A DNA stretch of 64,000 bases from Suillus spraguei (lineage: Eukaryota; Basidiomycota; Agaricomycetes; Boletales; Suillaceae): NCBI GenBank assembly GCA_016800925.1, contig JABCPU010000175.1:1-64000 (forward strand), in the 5' to 3' direction. The notes under the pieces were generated by a model. That model was not told where the DNA came from. It searched no databases and saw nothing but the letters and a program-made list of their open reading frames with translations. Position numbers and translations under genes: made by a program. This document shows positions 35,400-46,475 of the stretch, piece by piece (the stretch's first letter is position 1; the number at the start of each line of letters is the position of its first letter).

Positions 35400-36875
35400 A
35401 TTGAAAGTCACGACTTTCAAACATCTCTGTTGTCGTCATAGACGGGATCATAGTTGTCGTAGTTAGCGATGTCTTCATCAGCGCACTTCCTCCTAACATA
35501 TAAGCCGCCTCCTCCTCTGCTACAGTTCTCGCTCGTCGACCTTCTTTTCGTCGTCGACGGTTAATAAGATACTGTTCCCACCTACGTAGTGCATCATAAA
35601 ATCCATCGTCCTTCCAGGTAAGCGTGAACGGGGGTTCCCCACGACGCTGAGGGCAATAAATGGACAGATGGGTGGGACCATGTCGCAGACAGATTTGACA
35701 CTGATAGTCAAGACAATTCTTTTGTTGATGTCCGATGATGCCACAGACTCGCATTTCATGTTTTCATCAGTGTTGTAAATGGACATGCATAATGGTGATG
35801 GTGAGATAACGGGTGTAGGGCTGGTGGATCTAGCACGCTTCTTCCCTTTCTTTCATGTCATGCGTTTTAAGGCAAAGGTGTTGTCGCGTCGAAGCTGTGC
35901 CTGCTGCTTGGTGGTCAGGGTATACGCAGATGCGGGGAGGTCGGAGTGGTTCCACATTCAGCATCCGCAAGGAGTTCGTTAGAGGAAGAGGGAAGGTGAT
36001 GCCTAAGTCTTTTACTAAGACTGGTGAGACAGGATCCGTCAGACCAAACGATGATGGGATAGACATGGGGGGATGAATGTGAAGGTCGCAAGACGAGGAC
36101 CTAGTGCTATTAATTCGGCTATGGGAATTCCTAATCTTTTTGCAGCTTCACACTGTTCCTCTGTGCAGGCTCGTATAACCATGCAGGATGGTCATGAGAG
36201 ACTACGACGGGAGACGATGAAGTCGGTTGTTCGATGGGAGATGGGGTTCGGGGAGAAGCGAGGTCAGCTTGTGTTTGTTGCAAATCAGTGATGGCTTCTT
36301 TGACTAAGTTTCTGGCTGCTCTGGTTTCAGCGACTGATTGCTGGATGGTTTCGATGACTGCATTGGTGAGCTGCCCGATCTCTTGGACAGCAGTGCATAA
36401 GCCAGCAAGGGCGTCAACACTAGAATACATGCACGAAGCAGGGGTGCTGGAAAGGAAGTGGCGCATCTTCCTGCGGAGAGGGAGGTCGAGCAACGCCTGC
36501 TCGACGTTCGGCCACGATGTGAATAGCTTCTTCAACATCGCTTTAAAAGAACTGGGAAGCAACAACATAGCATAAGAACGAATGCGTTTTTGAAGATGTA
36601 AGAAGCGTTGACGATATGTAGTGTTGTGGTTTCGTTGGCTGTGGCTTCGATAAGGGCGGCAGTGCGGATGATGTTGACGAGGAGGAGGGCCGGGAAGGCA
36701 CCTCTTTCTGTGAGGATTCTTTCAATTTCAAGGGCGTGTCCCTCACATAGAAGGGCGGCTTCGATGTAGGAGGTATTGTCGATTTCAGTGGCAAGGGTTC
36801 CGTAATGTTCAGCATCTGAGTCGGAGTCCTTGTTGGCAACGGTGACGGGGTGATATAGGCAGTGGGGAAAGACAT
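35400..36875 (-). pseudogene. Extra 3' ORF of copy C (zinc-knuckle protein, frameshifted)
   Basis: Collinear with 2374-3828 and 28288-29757 but with several one-base indels. A missing base just before the knuckle moves MRVCGIIGHQQKNC and the following DYQCQICLRHGPTHLSIYC into another frame. The N-terminal MSFPTAYITP is present at 36875 but frameshifts soon. The C-terminal tail is partly lost. The knuckle residues themselves are preserved, with more divergence from A and B than between those two. Confidence 0.75.
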
Positions 36876-36928
36876 TTGAACGTTGTTAGTTGATCAAGTG
36901 CTAGTGCGAGTTTATTGACTGAGGTTAA

Positions 36929-39900
36929 TCAGAGGCATGTTGCTTTTTATAAGCTTTCAGATTTGAGCGGAGTTCTTCAAGTTCTTTTCTGGGAGCCATT
37001 CGTTATCTCCCAATGATATCCTTTCCAGGAAACGAGATAGCGTCGGCGAGTGCCGGTTCCTTTGTGAGAAAGAATTGCTTCTATTTCATATTCTTCTTCT
37101 TCTTCGATGATGTCAGGTGGTGGTTGGGGAAGTTCGGACCGTGTACGTCTGTTTCGCTATAGGATGATAAGACAGAGCATGGAATGTAGGATGAATTTTC
37201 CACTGTGGAGGGAGTTTGAGTGTGAATGTGATGGGAGATAAGACATCGATGATCGGGAAAGGTCTGTATCGCTTTGGCGCAAGTTTCCTTGATGGGAGTT
37301 TGAGTCTAAGATTAGCGGCAGATAGCCAAACCTTATCTCCAATTTTCCATGGAATGTACTTATCTCCTCGGGATCGTTCAGCCATTGTTTGCATTGCAAT
37401 ATTATGGCAGCGATTGCTTCTTCTCTTATCTTCTGCAGGGATCGTACTCGATCTTCTGCTGCGGGACGGATGAGTCAGGGATAAGTGAGGGATAGCGCGT
37501 GGTTCATATCCCATCATCAAATAGAAAGGTGATGCATTCCTTGCATCGTGTTTTCGGTGGTTGTGGACAAATTCGGCGATTGGTAGATGTTCTACCCAGT
37601 CTTCAGGGTTGTTGCGACAATAGATGCGTAGATATGTTTCAAGTTCTTGATTTAGCCTTTCGTTTGCCCATCAGTCTGGGGTGATAAGCCGTAGATGGAG
37701 CGATGACATAGTCGAGAAGTCGGGCAAGTTCCTTGAGAACGGGATAGGAATTGCGGGCCTCGATCCGAGATGACTTTGTCGTGGAGTCCAAATCATCGGT
37801 AGACGTGTTTCAAAATAGTTTAGCAACGCCTTCGGAAGTGATGGTTTTCAAACAAGGGATAATAATTACCCCCTTCATAAGGCCATGGTCTACCACGACC
37901 ATGATACTGTCAAAGCCTCCAGAGACAGGGAGGTCAGTGATAAGATCGACAGAGACCTGAGAAAAGGGGCGAGTCGTGAGGAAGGGATCGGGGTAAGGGA
38001 GGGCGAACGGGGTGATTCAGCTTTCATTTGCTGACAAAGGGCGCAACCTTCAACGTATTTCCGAATTAAGAGCCCATAGCAGGCCACCAAGCTTCTCGTT
38101 TATGAGTTCTTCAGTTTTGAACCTACCGGGATGTCCCATGGTAGGATGTCATGACATCGTTTCAGGATATCGAGCGATGTGCCGGTGGATATAGGCACAA
38201 TTCTTAAAATAGAGGACGTTCTCCTCAATCTTCCAGTCAGAGAGTGCCGACTTCATAGGGGGAAGGCACACGCCATCGAGGGCGTCAGATGCTGTTTAAA
38301 GACAGGGTCATCAAGGGGGTCGGAGGATGATAAAACATCCTTCAGGTCAGTGTCAATAAGACGAACGAATAGAGCGTCATGGAGAGGGTCTGGTCCTCGT
38401 TATCATCTTTGCCGGAGTCATAGTCGGCCGGCGGATAGTGCATCAGGACTGCTAATTTAGTACCTGCAACGTGATGCAGTTCAATGTCATAGATAGACAA
38501 AATCAATTGCCAACGTGCTTGGCGACGGGTAAGCTTCTATGCACTTCTAAAGTACAGAAGATTCTTGTGATCGGTGAATACCAGGACGGGGTGTGGGTTC
38601 CCTTCAAATAATGGCGCCATTTGTCAATGCCCGGATTACGGCAAGGAGTTCCCGATCAAAGATTGGTAATTGCGTTCCTGGGGTTCAAAGACTGTGAGAG
38701 ATATGCACATGGGTGATAAACGCCATTTTCATCAGTCTGTAGGAGAACTCCGCCGGTTGCTACGAGCGAAGCATCGGTAGCAATAGCAAATTGTCGGGAA
38801 GGATCAGGGTTACAGAGTACCGGTTGTGATGTAAAGCGTCGTTTCAGTTCTTCGAAGGTGTCCATGCATTCGGTTGACCAATCAAAGGCCTTATCTTTCT
38901 TTGTTAAATTGATAAGAGGTCGGGCGATGTCAGAATAGTGGGAAATGAACGTGCGGTAGAAGTTGCAAAAACCAAGGAAGGACCGAAATCTTTTACAGAT
39001 TTCGGGACTGGCCATTCAGAGATTCCCTTGGTCTTGGCGGTATCCATAGCAACTTGTCCGGGACGAATTATCATTCCGAGGTATTCCACTTCCTCTGCAT
39101 CGAAGGTGCATTTCTCCGGTTTTAAGAACAGATGTTCTTTTCGTATCTTCATCAAACCTGTCTGGTTCGTTCACAATGTTCTGCCATTGTTGTAGAGAAA
39201 ATCAGAATGTCGTCCATGTAAATAACCATCCATCCTTCATTGATTTCTGTTGGAAGGTGCGATTCATGTATGCTTGGAAAGTTGCCGGTGAATTGCAGAG
39301 CCAAAGAACATGACGTTCGGTTCAAAGAGGCCAAATTCCGTAGTAAAAGCAGCTTTCCAACGATCATCGGGATGAATGCGAATATTGTTGTAACCGGACC
39401 GAATATCCATTTTCGTAAAGAACTGTGCATTGTGAAGGCTGCAACAAGGGAGATAGGGAGTGGGAGCGATAGGCGTTCTTGACTGTCCAATCATTGATAT
39501 AGCGATAATTTTGACAGGGACGCAATTCTCCACTCTTCTTTCCCACAAAGAAGAAGCCACTAGCTTGGGGTGACTTCGATTCTGAGATAAAACCTTTCGC
39601 AATGTTTTCATCGATAAACATTTTGACGGCAGCACGTTCTTTTTCAGATAGCGGGTAAACCTTAGACGTACGAGGGATGAAACCGGGTTTAGTATCAATC
39701 CGATGATCAATACCAGGGCGTTCGGGGGTAGTTTGTTCAGTCCATCTTTAGCAAAGATGTCTTCAAAGTCGTGCAAATAGTTTGGGACCAACTCTTCGAA
39801 AGATTTCTTTTTCTTTTCCTTCTCATCTGTGGCGAATTCCTGAGCTTTGTTACTGTATTTTGGAGGAGGAAGGGAAGTTGCGGAATAGTTGGAGAGTTGT

Positions 39901-41001
39901 TCGGATCGGGAAGTTCCATCACGGGTGAGGGGTGTGTCCATGGAAACTTCTTCTACGATTCTCATGCTAACTCCGTCGGTGTCATATTCCACAAGCAATT
40001 CTCCACCGCCAAGTTCGTAGGAGGAGATCTCACGGACTTCTGGTGTGTGCCAGACATCTTGCATTGTATCGAATTGGTCATCATCCTCTGTTGGGATCAA
40101 CGAGGGCACAGGTTCTTCTTCGTCGGGATTTCCTCAATTGAAGCCGAGGGAGTATGTTGAAGCGTTTTCGGGGGAACATAAAACTTGGATAGTTTTGGTA
40201 CATTTGTATCCCGTCCATGGATTCTTCTTCTGCTTTGCTTTTTCCGTACTTTTGTTCTTCTATTGGCCGTTGCTCCATGGTTCTTGTCCGACCCGACACT
40301 CGGCTTCAGATTCATTCTTGCGTTTTCTGCGCGGGGAATCGGTGATACTGGTCGAGGCAGTTGTACATGTGGAATGGGATCAGTGGTGCATGATGCTTGT
40401 ACTTCCGGTTCGGGATCGTTAGGAATAGAAGGGATGATGAGGGATCTCGGAAGTCGGGAATGTTGCCATTTCTTAGAATGACAATTGAAGGTCAGGGGCA
40501 ATCCATTCTTCATCTGATCCGCATCTATATCAATCTCAATTTCATCCGATTTTGTTGTTCGGGGAAGCACTAGTGTTTTAGCAGCCCAATCTATGTTTGG
40601 GTTCATTGCTCGTAACCACGGAATTCCCAGAAGAATTTGATCTCTTCTTCCTAGTTTGGTGATATTGAATTTTCCATACATGGTTCGTTCATCAATTTTG
40701 ACCACTAGGAGACAGTAGTGTGTGATTGGTCCTCCTTTGATAAGAGTTCCATCTGCCATAGTAACTCGAAACGGTGTTTTGAGTTTTCGTCGTGTGATTT
40801 GATGGAGTTTCACAAACTCTTCAGAGATGAGCGTTCCAGCTGCTCCTGAATCAATCACAGCGGTGGTGTCGACGGATTTTAAATGACTACATGAGTGGAG
40901 GGTGATGGGGACACGAAGTTCTTTTCTTTTACCTACAGCGCATACAAGTCTTAGTAGTACATTGGGAGAAACATACGTCGAGTCTTTGTTTCTCCAAGTC
41001 A
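36929..41001 (-). pseudogene. Pol of gypsy copy C, multiple frameshifts
   Basis: The 5' part (41002-40097) is open: protease with VIDSGAAGTL, then a Lys/Glu-rich linker. The reverse transcriptase is split among three frames ([33 protein letters not shown]). RNase H, integrase and the chromodomain follow, with many single-base deletions. In contrast to copy B, decay here is mostly by small deletions, so C probably was inserted earlier or is less well maintained. The stop corresponding to the natural pol end is at 36929-36931. Confidence 0.85.
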
Positions 41002-41832
41002 AAAATCCGCGACAATCTGCCTTACAGTTTCTTCATCGTCTTCCTCTTCTTTTACTTCAGTTTGTCGGAGTGGGGTCTTCTTCTTTCTGTCAGGACAATT
41101 GTGAATGCGATGTCCTGTCTTCTTGCATCCGAAGCATTGTCCCTTCTTCATGCATTCGGATCTCTCCGTATCGGAGATTCGATCGACACCATTGCGTTGG
41201 AATCATGGTTCGGAATGTACCGTGCATTTCCATAATTCTTCTTCTTTTGTTGTGGAGCATGACGTGTCCTCATGGCTTGAAGACGATGATGGGAATTATC
41301 GATGGACACGCATTGCAGAACAATGTCTCGGAATACTTCTGAAACATCTCCTAGTGCGCAAAGCTTTGTAAGGATACCCCAATTCAGGCCATCTTGGAAG
41401 AATTGGATCTTCATTGCATTATCGGTGATATGAGCCTTGGCTGCAAGTGCCTCGAAATCAGCGATGTAGGTGTGAAGATCTCGACTTCCTTGTTTGAGGT
41501 CCCTGAGTTTGTAAGTGCGGTTCCTTTGGTATCCACCGGGTCGAAGGCATCTTTGAAGCTTTCATAAAATCCACCATAGTCCCATAACCAACTTTTTGTC
41601 CAGAAGTGTCGGTTGATTGAGCATGATCAAGGAATTGCTCTTTCCAGGATTTGGCATTCCTTTCGGTCATAAAGGATGTTATGAAAATGATCTTCTGTTT
41701 GTCGGTAGTGTAAAGCTTTTCGTTGATATCGAAGTGAAGATTACATGACTGGATAAATTCGCGAGAGTTGTCACGATCTCCATCAAAAGCTTTTGGCTGG
41801 CCAATCTTGTATTCAAATTCTTTGGTCGCCAT
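40999..41832 (-). pseudogene. Gag of gypsy copy C
   Basis: Starts MATKEFEYKIGQPKAFDGD, is open for 124 codons, then shifts. It continues MKIQFFQDGLNWGILTKL and a knuckle region near 41090-41150 similar to copy B. It stops with TGA at 40999-41001 after GATTTT, at the same place as copy B, with pol in the -1 frame. Confidence 0.8.
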
Positions 41833-42020
41833 GATTGGTGATTCGTCTGGTGAGTTATACTTTCTCGGTGCCTACACGCGCTGTCTTGCTGTCTGTTAGG
41901 GCTTTGTCTTCTGTCAGAGGGCTTCTCTCGACAATCGGTTTAGCGTACGCATATGCTAATCTGCTTATCTAAGCAATCAGGCTTCGGGGTCGAAGACTGG
42001 ATAGTCGACAATCAAATAGG

Positions 42021-42032
42021 ACTTTAATCTTT
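42021..42032 (-). promoter_or_regulatory. Primer-binding site of copy C (self-priming type)
   Basis: Identical to the site at 34866-34877 (AAAGATTAAAGT on the minus strand) and directly adjacent to the LTR end. It is complementary to the LTR 11-mer ACTTTAATCTT. Confidence 0.65.
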
Positions 42033-42268
42033 TGTTATGAACTGGGGTGGCATCACCAGCGACAGTGAAAAGTCACAGCCGGTCTGCTGGGAAGTTCTTA
42101 CAATGTCCAGAAGAGGACAAGGTGAGAGTACAAGGAACGTGTTCCGAGTACGATCAAGGGTTCGGCCTCAAAGACAAGTCTAAGAGGTTCTACAAGAATA
42201 GAGTCACTTTACGTAATATACAAAGTAAAGGAGGTAGAAAATGAATAGGGGCATGTACGATTGTAACA
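42033..42268 (-). repeat. 5' LTR of copy C with internal deletion (236 bp)
   Basis: Both ends match the family LTR (tgttatgaactgg ... gattgtaaca), but about 240 bases in the middle are missing. The deletion joins aatagag to tcactttacg and removes the TATA-like and RNA-start region. The copy could not have been transcribed from this LTR after the deletion. Confidence 0.85.
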
Positions 42269-42862
42269 GTGAGAGCAAAGTCCTGAGCAAGGAGAATCAG
42301 CTTGGAAATGATGCAAACTCAACCTTGATTGTCTCAAACAAGCCAAGAGGATATGTAAATGGGGACAGCTCTCAGCTAACCTCATATGCACCAATAAAGT
42401 TCTCGTTAATTGGTCACAAGATCCCAAAGAAGTGTGCCATCAACTCATGTACCACAGATGTTGTCTGGAATTCCACAAAGTTGAATGGACTGAAATAATT
42501 GCTGGAAAATGTATCAACCTTGATGCAGTGCACTCCATCATCTCCTCTTCCTGCACTATTGACAAATGCACTGAAACCATCAGAGACATCAAGATTAAAT
42601 TCTTCAGGAACTATGGAAACAGTGTCAAAGAAGATTACCACTGCAGCACAGTGGCAGGCAGCTTGGAATAGAGCATCACATGCAATCAAATTCACATTCC
42701 CTCATAGAGAGGATGAGCTCACCGCCTATGCAGAGTACATCAATGATAAATTCTACCATTCAACTGAATGGTCACACGAGCAGATCATCTGATTTGATAA
42801 AGCTATTAGAAACAAGGCTGCAAACTCCTGTCAAGTTGAGCACTCTGATTTCGCAGCCTTCA
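42269..42862 (+). pseudogene. DIRS-like element, gag-like ORF part 2
   Basis: After GTGAG the frame continues SKVLSKENQLGNDANSTLIV, NKPRGYVNGD and, after frame changes, AQWQAAWNRASHAIKFTFPH, REDELTAYAEYI, FDKAIRN and HSDFAAF. The W..AW..A....FPHR..EL..Y pattern and the following DKA(I/V)R are typical (from memory) of gag-like proteins in agaricomycete DIRS-type elements. It is cut at 42862 by the hAT element and resumes at 44520. Confidence 0.5.
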
Positions 42863-44511
42863 TAGTGCTGCTGCAGTCCAGTTCCGAACCTCAGTTTGAA
42901 CCCGGACCTTTCTGAACCAGACTCATGGTTTGGTCACAGGTCTAGCATTTCTCTTGGACCGAACCCCCTGATAGGTCCAAGGTTCGGTAATTTTCTGATG
43001 CATGTGAACCAGTTCCGGACGAGTCTGGACTGGTTCGAATCTGTGCCTGTGCAAACACGAGTCTGGCCATGTGGTTCTTGTGAGGCTTCCTGACAGTTCA
43101 AGTAGTACACTCACCATCTTCTGCTAACAGTAACTAGATTACCCTCATCACGGCGCTTGTCAGTGTTTTGAGCTATGCAATTCATCCAAATCCAACTTGA
43201 AGTGCCAGCACTATGTTCATTTCCTGTCATGTTTGACGAATCACTGACTTCTAATGTTTTTTATTTCAGAATATACCCACTACTGTGGTGATTCTCAGGT
43301 TCAACACTGAGTTTGTGCCATGGAATGTCATTATGATGTGTCAAGGTGCACAACATTTTTGTATTTAGTTTAACATACATTCGATTGTGGTATACATAGG
43401 TTCAACATTTGCACTCCTCACTGCACCTATGTCTGAGTCGTCTGCACCAGCCCGTTGTCCTGATGGTTCATTGAAAAATGCTGAAGAGATGGAGTAGATC
43501 AATGACCCCGATGATGACACTGCTGTCCTTCCGATGTATACTTCATCTGCCTCGGTATGTAATTTATGCTAATGCCTCTGAACCTTGAATGCTAACGTGT
43601 TGAGTCTGTAGCATTGGACCCAAACTATAAGGTCGCATATGAGAAAGCTAAATGGGACTCTGATCACTTTTACGAGGGCATGATACATTTCAATAAAGTT
43701 GTATGTCATTCATCTCTTTGTCAATTGTGCACATACTAATCTTACATAGTTTGATGACTACATTCATACTACTACTAGTGCCTCCTCACCTGTTACAAAG
43801 CCAGATGTTGCTGTGCCTCCGCCACTTGGTCGCCAAGGCTCATATGGCCAAAATTGGATGCGCGACTCCATCAAATTGTGTGTCATGGATGACGCAGCAA
43901 CACGACTTGGACAACCTCGTCAAGAACTGGAGGATTATTTGGCCTCACCACTGGAGGATGTTGACAATGTGGTGGGGGGTATGTCACATCATTTATTTAC
44001 ATTGCTTAAACTCAAACCACTTTACAGCACCATTCTATTCAATACCCTACTCTCTCCCGCATCACCAAAGACTACCTCGCTATACAGGGATCCACTGTAG
44101 CATCGGAATGAGCATTTTCAAGTGGGGGCATCACTGGAATGGCACATTGTAATTGCTTGCTGCTGACAACCTTCGAGGCTCTTCAACTGCTGAAGAGTGG
44201 TTATCGGCACGGCCACATCTCCACGACAGCCCAAGCTGAGTTCTCTGCTCCATATGACAACCATGTTGTGCACAAAGAGTAGCTGTTGGCCCGTTGATAG
44301 TGTATTAATGTGACCTTGTGCATTTTTGCAAATGAAAATTTAGCGTTTGATAGTCTGAACCCGTTCTGAACTTGAACCGAACCTTTGCAAACATGTTCAT
44401 AGGAGTTTGGTCCAAGGTTCGTCCTAACTGTCTGAACCTGACCGGCGGTCAAGTTCGGGGTTCGCAGATATAGGTCAATGAACCTGACTGAACCGGACTT
44501 CAGCAGCACTA
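42863..44511 (+). mobile_element. hAT element with perfect 8-bp target duplication
   Basis: The left end TAGTGCTGCTGCAGTCC and the right end (reverse complement TAGTGCTGCTGAAGTCC) form terminal inverted repeats of about 22 bp. AGCCTTCA flanks both sides (42855-42862 and 44512-44519). Subterminal regions are rich in gaacc/ggttc words, shared with 9994-10182 and 63645-63830. At 1649 bp it is shorter than full hAT elements and holds only part of a transposase. Confidence 0.9.
43429..44283 (+). pseudogene. hAT transposase remnant (C-terminal dimerisation domain)
   Basis: An N-terminal exon starts MSESSAPARCPDGSLKNAEE and contains a stop. Later exons give LCVMDDAATRLGQPRQELED and, after an intron of about 50 bases, YPTLSRITKDYLAIQGSTVA with SE*AFSSGGITG and TTFEALQLLKSGY. 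That is the hAT family dimerisation block, in which SER is expected: the stop is TGA where CGA would be. The following A-H-C-N-C replaces the usual A-R-R-N-R, again by changes at CG dinucleotides. The catalytic DDE core is mostly missing, so it is inactive. Confidence 0.75.
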
Positions 44512-44519
44512 AGCCTTCA

Positions 44520-44745
44520 CTGACATCCATGAATCCCATTTCTATTCTGATGGCAGGCATTATGAGGACAACAAGCAGTCCAAGCGTGGTGCATTTGCAT
44601 GGGATAAGACTGCCTTCAGTCGATGCGAACCTTGTCATAAGTGGAACTCAGGAGAATGCTCCCATAGTGCCAATACCTGCCAATATGCCCATGTCTGCTC
44701 ATATGAGCAAGATGGTAGATTATGTGCCTGATGGCACACAGAAAT
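44520..44745 (+). pseudogene. DIRS-like gag ORF part 3, CCCH zinc finger
   Basis: Directly after the hAT target duplication the gag-like frame resumes (TDIHESHFYSDGRHYED). It contains CHKWNSGECSHSANTCQYAH, a C-x7-C-x6-C-x3-H finger close to the C terminus of this protein family, probably for nucleic-acid binding. It ends near 44745. Confidence 0.5.
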
Positions 44746-44976
44746 GAAACATTTTGAGGAGTCAAAGTCCAAATCTACCTGAATGGTCTCTTAAGTGCCT
44801 GTGTCATAGATGGGACCTTCTTATTTGGTTGCCCACAGATATCTCTTTGAGTCCCACTGTGCATTCTACCAAATATGCTGAACCAGTTCCCACACCTCCA
44901 TTGAACAAATTATTGCATACTAATAATGCTGCTCAAACAATCAATTGCCTTATGACCTGATATTTTCCATATTGTA

Positions 44977-45458
44977 ATGCCAATCAAAGTTGAAAATTTT
45001 GAGGAGTTCCTTGTCGGCCATCCCAACCAGCCATTTTTGAAGTCAGTTTGTCAATCTTTCCATCAGGGATTCTGGCCATGGGCTGATACCTCTGATGATA
45101 TGTATCCCTCCATCAACAATATTTCTCATCATACTTGTGTCAAAAGCGACATGCAACTGTGATTCATTGAAGATCAGATTCAAGAGGAAATCCATTTGGG
45201 ACATGTCTCTGAGAGTTTTGGAGAAAAAAACTTCTTTCAGGAATGTACAGTGTCTCCATGCATACTGTACCCAAACCAAACTGTGACAAACTACAACTTG
45301 TTGTTTGATCACACTGTGGGTGATTATTCTCTCAACTCTATGATTAGCTGAGATTCCATCAAAGGAACTAAGCTTGATGGCCTGCACTCTCTGGGAGCCT
45401 CCCTACTCTGGTTCCGTTCACAACATCCTAACATTGAGTTAATTCTGTTCAAATACGA
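44977..45458 (+). pseudogene. DIRS-like reverse transcriptase, N-terminal part
   Basis: ATG at 44977 opens MPIKVENFEEFLVGHPNQPF, then SVCQSFHQGFWPWADT, LGHVSESFG, LLFDHTVGDYSLNSMIS and LGASLLWFR. I recognise this as the start of the agaricomycete reverse transcriptase linked to tyrosine-recombinase (DIRS-like) elements. TGA codons interrupt it near 45160 and 45349, both at places where Arg is usual. The frame ends where the repeat at 45459 begins, before the catalytic YxDD region. No recombinase is seen. Confidence 0.5.
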
Positions 45459-45600
45459 TGTAGCGAACAAAGTCACGCTGACCATGAAAGTGCCGTTTTA
45501 CACAAGTGTCTCATTACTGTCTACAGCGGCTACCAAGAAAACCCCTATAGCGAGCATTACCCCTTTTCGCTTCGCCGGTGAAACAAAGAAACTAGCGCTG
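45459..45600 (+). repeat. Dispersed repeat shared with 6604-6735
   Basis: Starts gatgtagcgaacaaagtcac and is similar to 6604-6735 for about 130 bases. It truncates the reverse-transcriptase remnant on its left; 51 bases further right lies a gypsy solo LTR. Class unknown. Confidence 0.5.
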
Positions 45601-45651
45601 GCCTAAGTATAAGCGCAGCGTTAATCCTACTAAAGGTGCGAGTGAGATGTT

Positions 45652-46125
45652 TGTTACAGTCGTACGTGCCCCTATTCATTTTCCCTCTGTTTCCTTACCA
45701 GTATATCATGTCACATGACTTTGACTCATATGCTCAACGCATCTGTACAACACATGCCTTCCTTAATAGGATATGCAGTTACGTTCTCACGGTTACTTGG
45801 TCTGTGCGCACATATTGGCCTATTTAAGCACAGTGTACTTGTAGTAGATTCCCTACTTTAATCTTACTGGGTTTTACCTGGAATCTCCTTCGCTTAGGTC
45901 TCCAACCTAAGTTGTCTTGAATCGCCTCTAAGTCTAAGCACTCCTTAGCCTTAGTCTCTATTCTCGCAGAACCTCTTAGACTTGTCTTTGAGGCCAGACC
46001 CTTGATCGTACTCGGAACGCATTCCTTGTACCTTCACCTTGTCCTCTTTTGGACATTGTAGAACTTCCCAGCAGACCGTCTGTGTCTTTTCACTGTCGCT
46101 GGTGATGCCACCCCAGTTCATAACA
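45652..46125 (+). repeat. Gypsy solo LTR (474 bp), plus orientation
   Basis: A full-length relative of the LTR at 3861-4335 (TGTTACAG ... CATAACA), including tatttaag and ACTTTAATCTT. Flanks are ATGTT and GCTGG, so no 5-bp duplication remains. No internal gypsy sequence adjoins it. Confidence 0.85.
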
Positions 46126-46250
46126 GCTGGTGAATGACTTAAAGGGGGAGGGAGAGCCCATTTATTGTTAGCATGTAGTTGTAATTGTACTATAATGTGC
46201 GCCGAAGGACCTAACTATAATGAAATTTAGATCAGCAGCAGACCCATAGT

Positions 46251-46475
46251 GTGGTGTAAAGATACAACCTAGCCTGGGCTGTAGATAAACCACTGCCTAA
46301 ACTAGTATGTGAGTCTTGTGCTCTGTCTAGTCTGCTTCACTTGTGAGAACAAGAGCATTCAACCATAAAGGGGGATGCCTATTAGTATGATCAAGTTCGA
46401 GTCAAACTTATGTGCGAAAGAAGTGTCGAGGTCAGCGGTGAGTTGCTGCAGTTAGCGATGATACTGCCGGAACTA
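46251..46475 (-). repeat. Inverted copy of the repeat at 4336-4556
   Basis: The reverse complement matches 4336-4556 well (core gtttatctacagcccagg). As on the left side of the window, it lies within about 130 bases of a gypsy LTR. A purine-rich tract (aaagggggaggga) lies at about 46141-46153. Confidence 0.65.

Larger units (their letters stand above)
27800..42268 (-). mobile_element. Head-to-tail pair of gypsy elements sharing one LTR
   Basis: Order on the minus strand: deleted 5' LTR (42268-42033), internal region C (42032-35385), shared LTR (35384-34878), internal region B (34877-28256), truncated 3' LTR (28255-27800). Both internal regions carry gag, pol with chromodomain, and the extra 3' zinc-knuckle ORF. 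GTGAG flanks the whole block (27795-27799 and 42269-42273), and the frame of the interrupted gag-like ORF resumes on the far side. This indicates one insertion site for the composite. The 27800 end lacks the last 17 bases of the LTR. Confidence 0.8.

Noticed and set aside
44201..44638. A 145-codon minus-strand frame resembling a frame at 63647-63829
   Set aside because: The similarity comes from the shared hAT terminal repeat, not from a protein; the frame crosses the element boundary.
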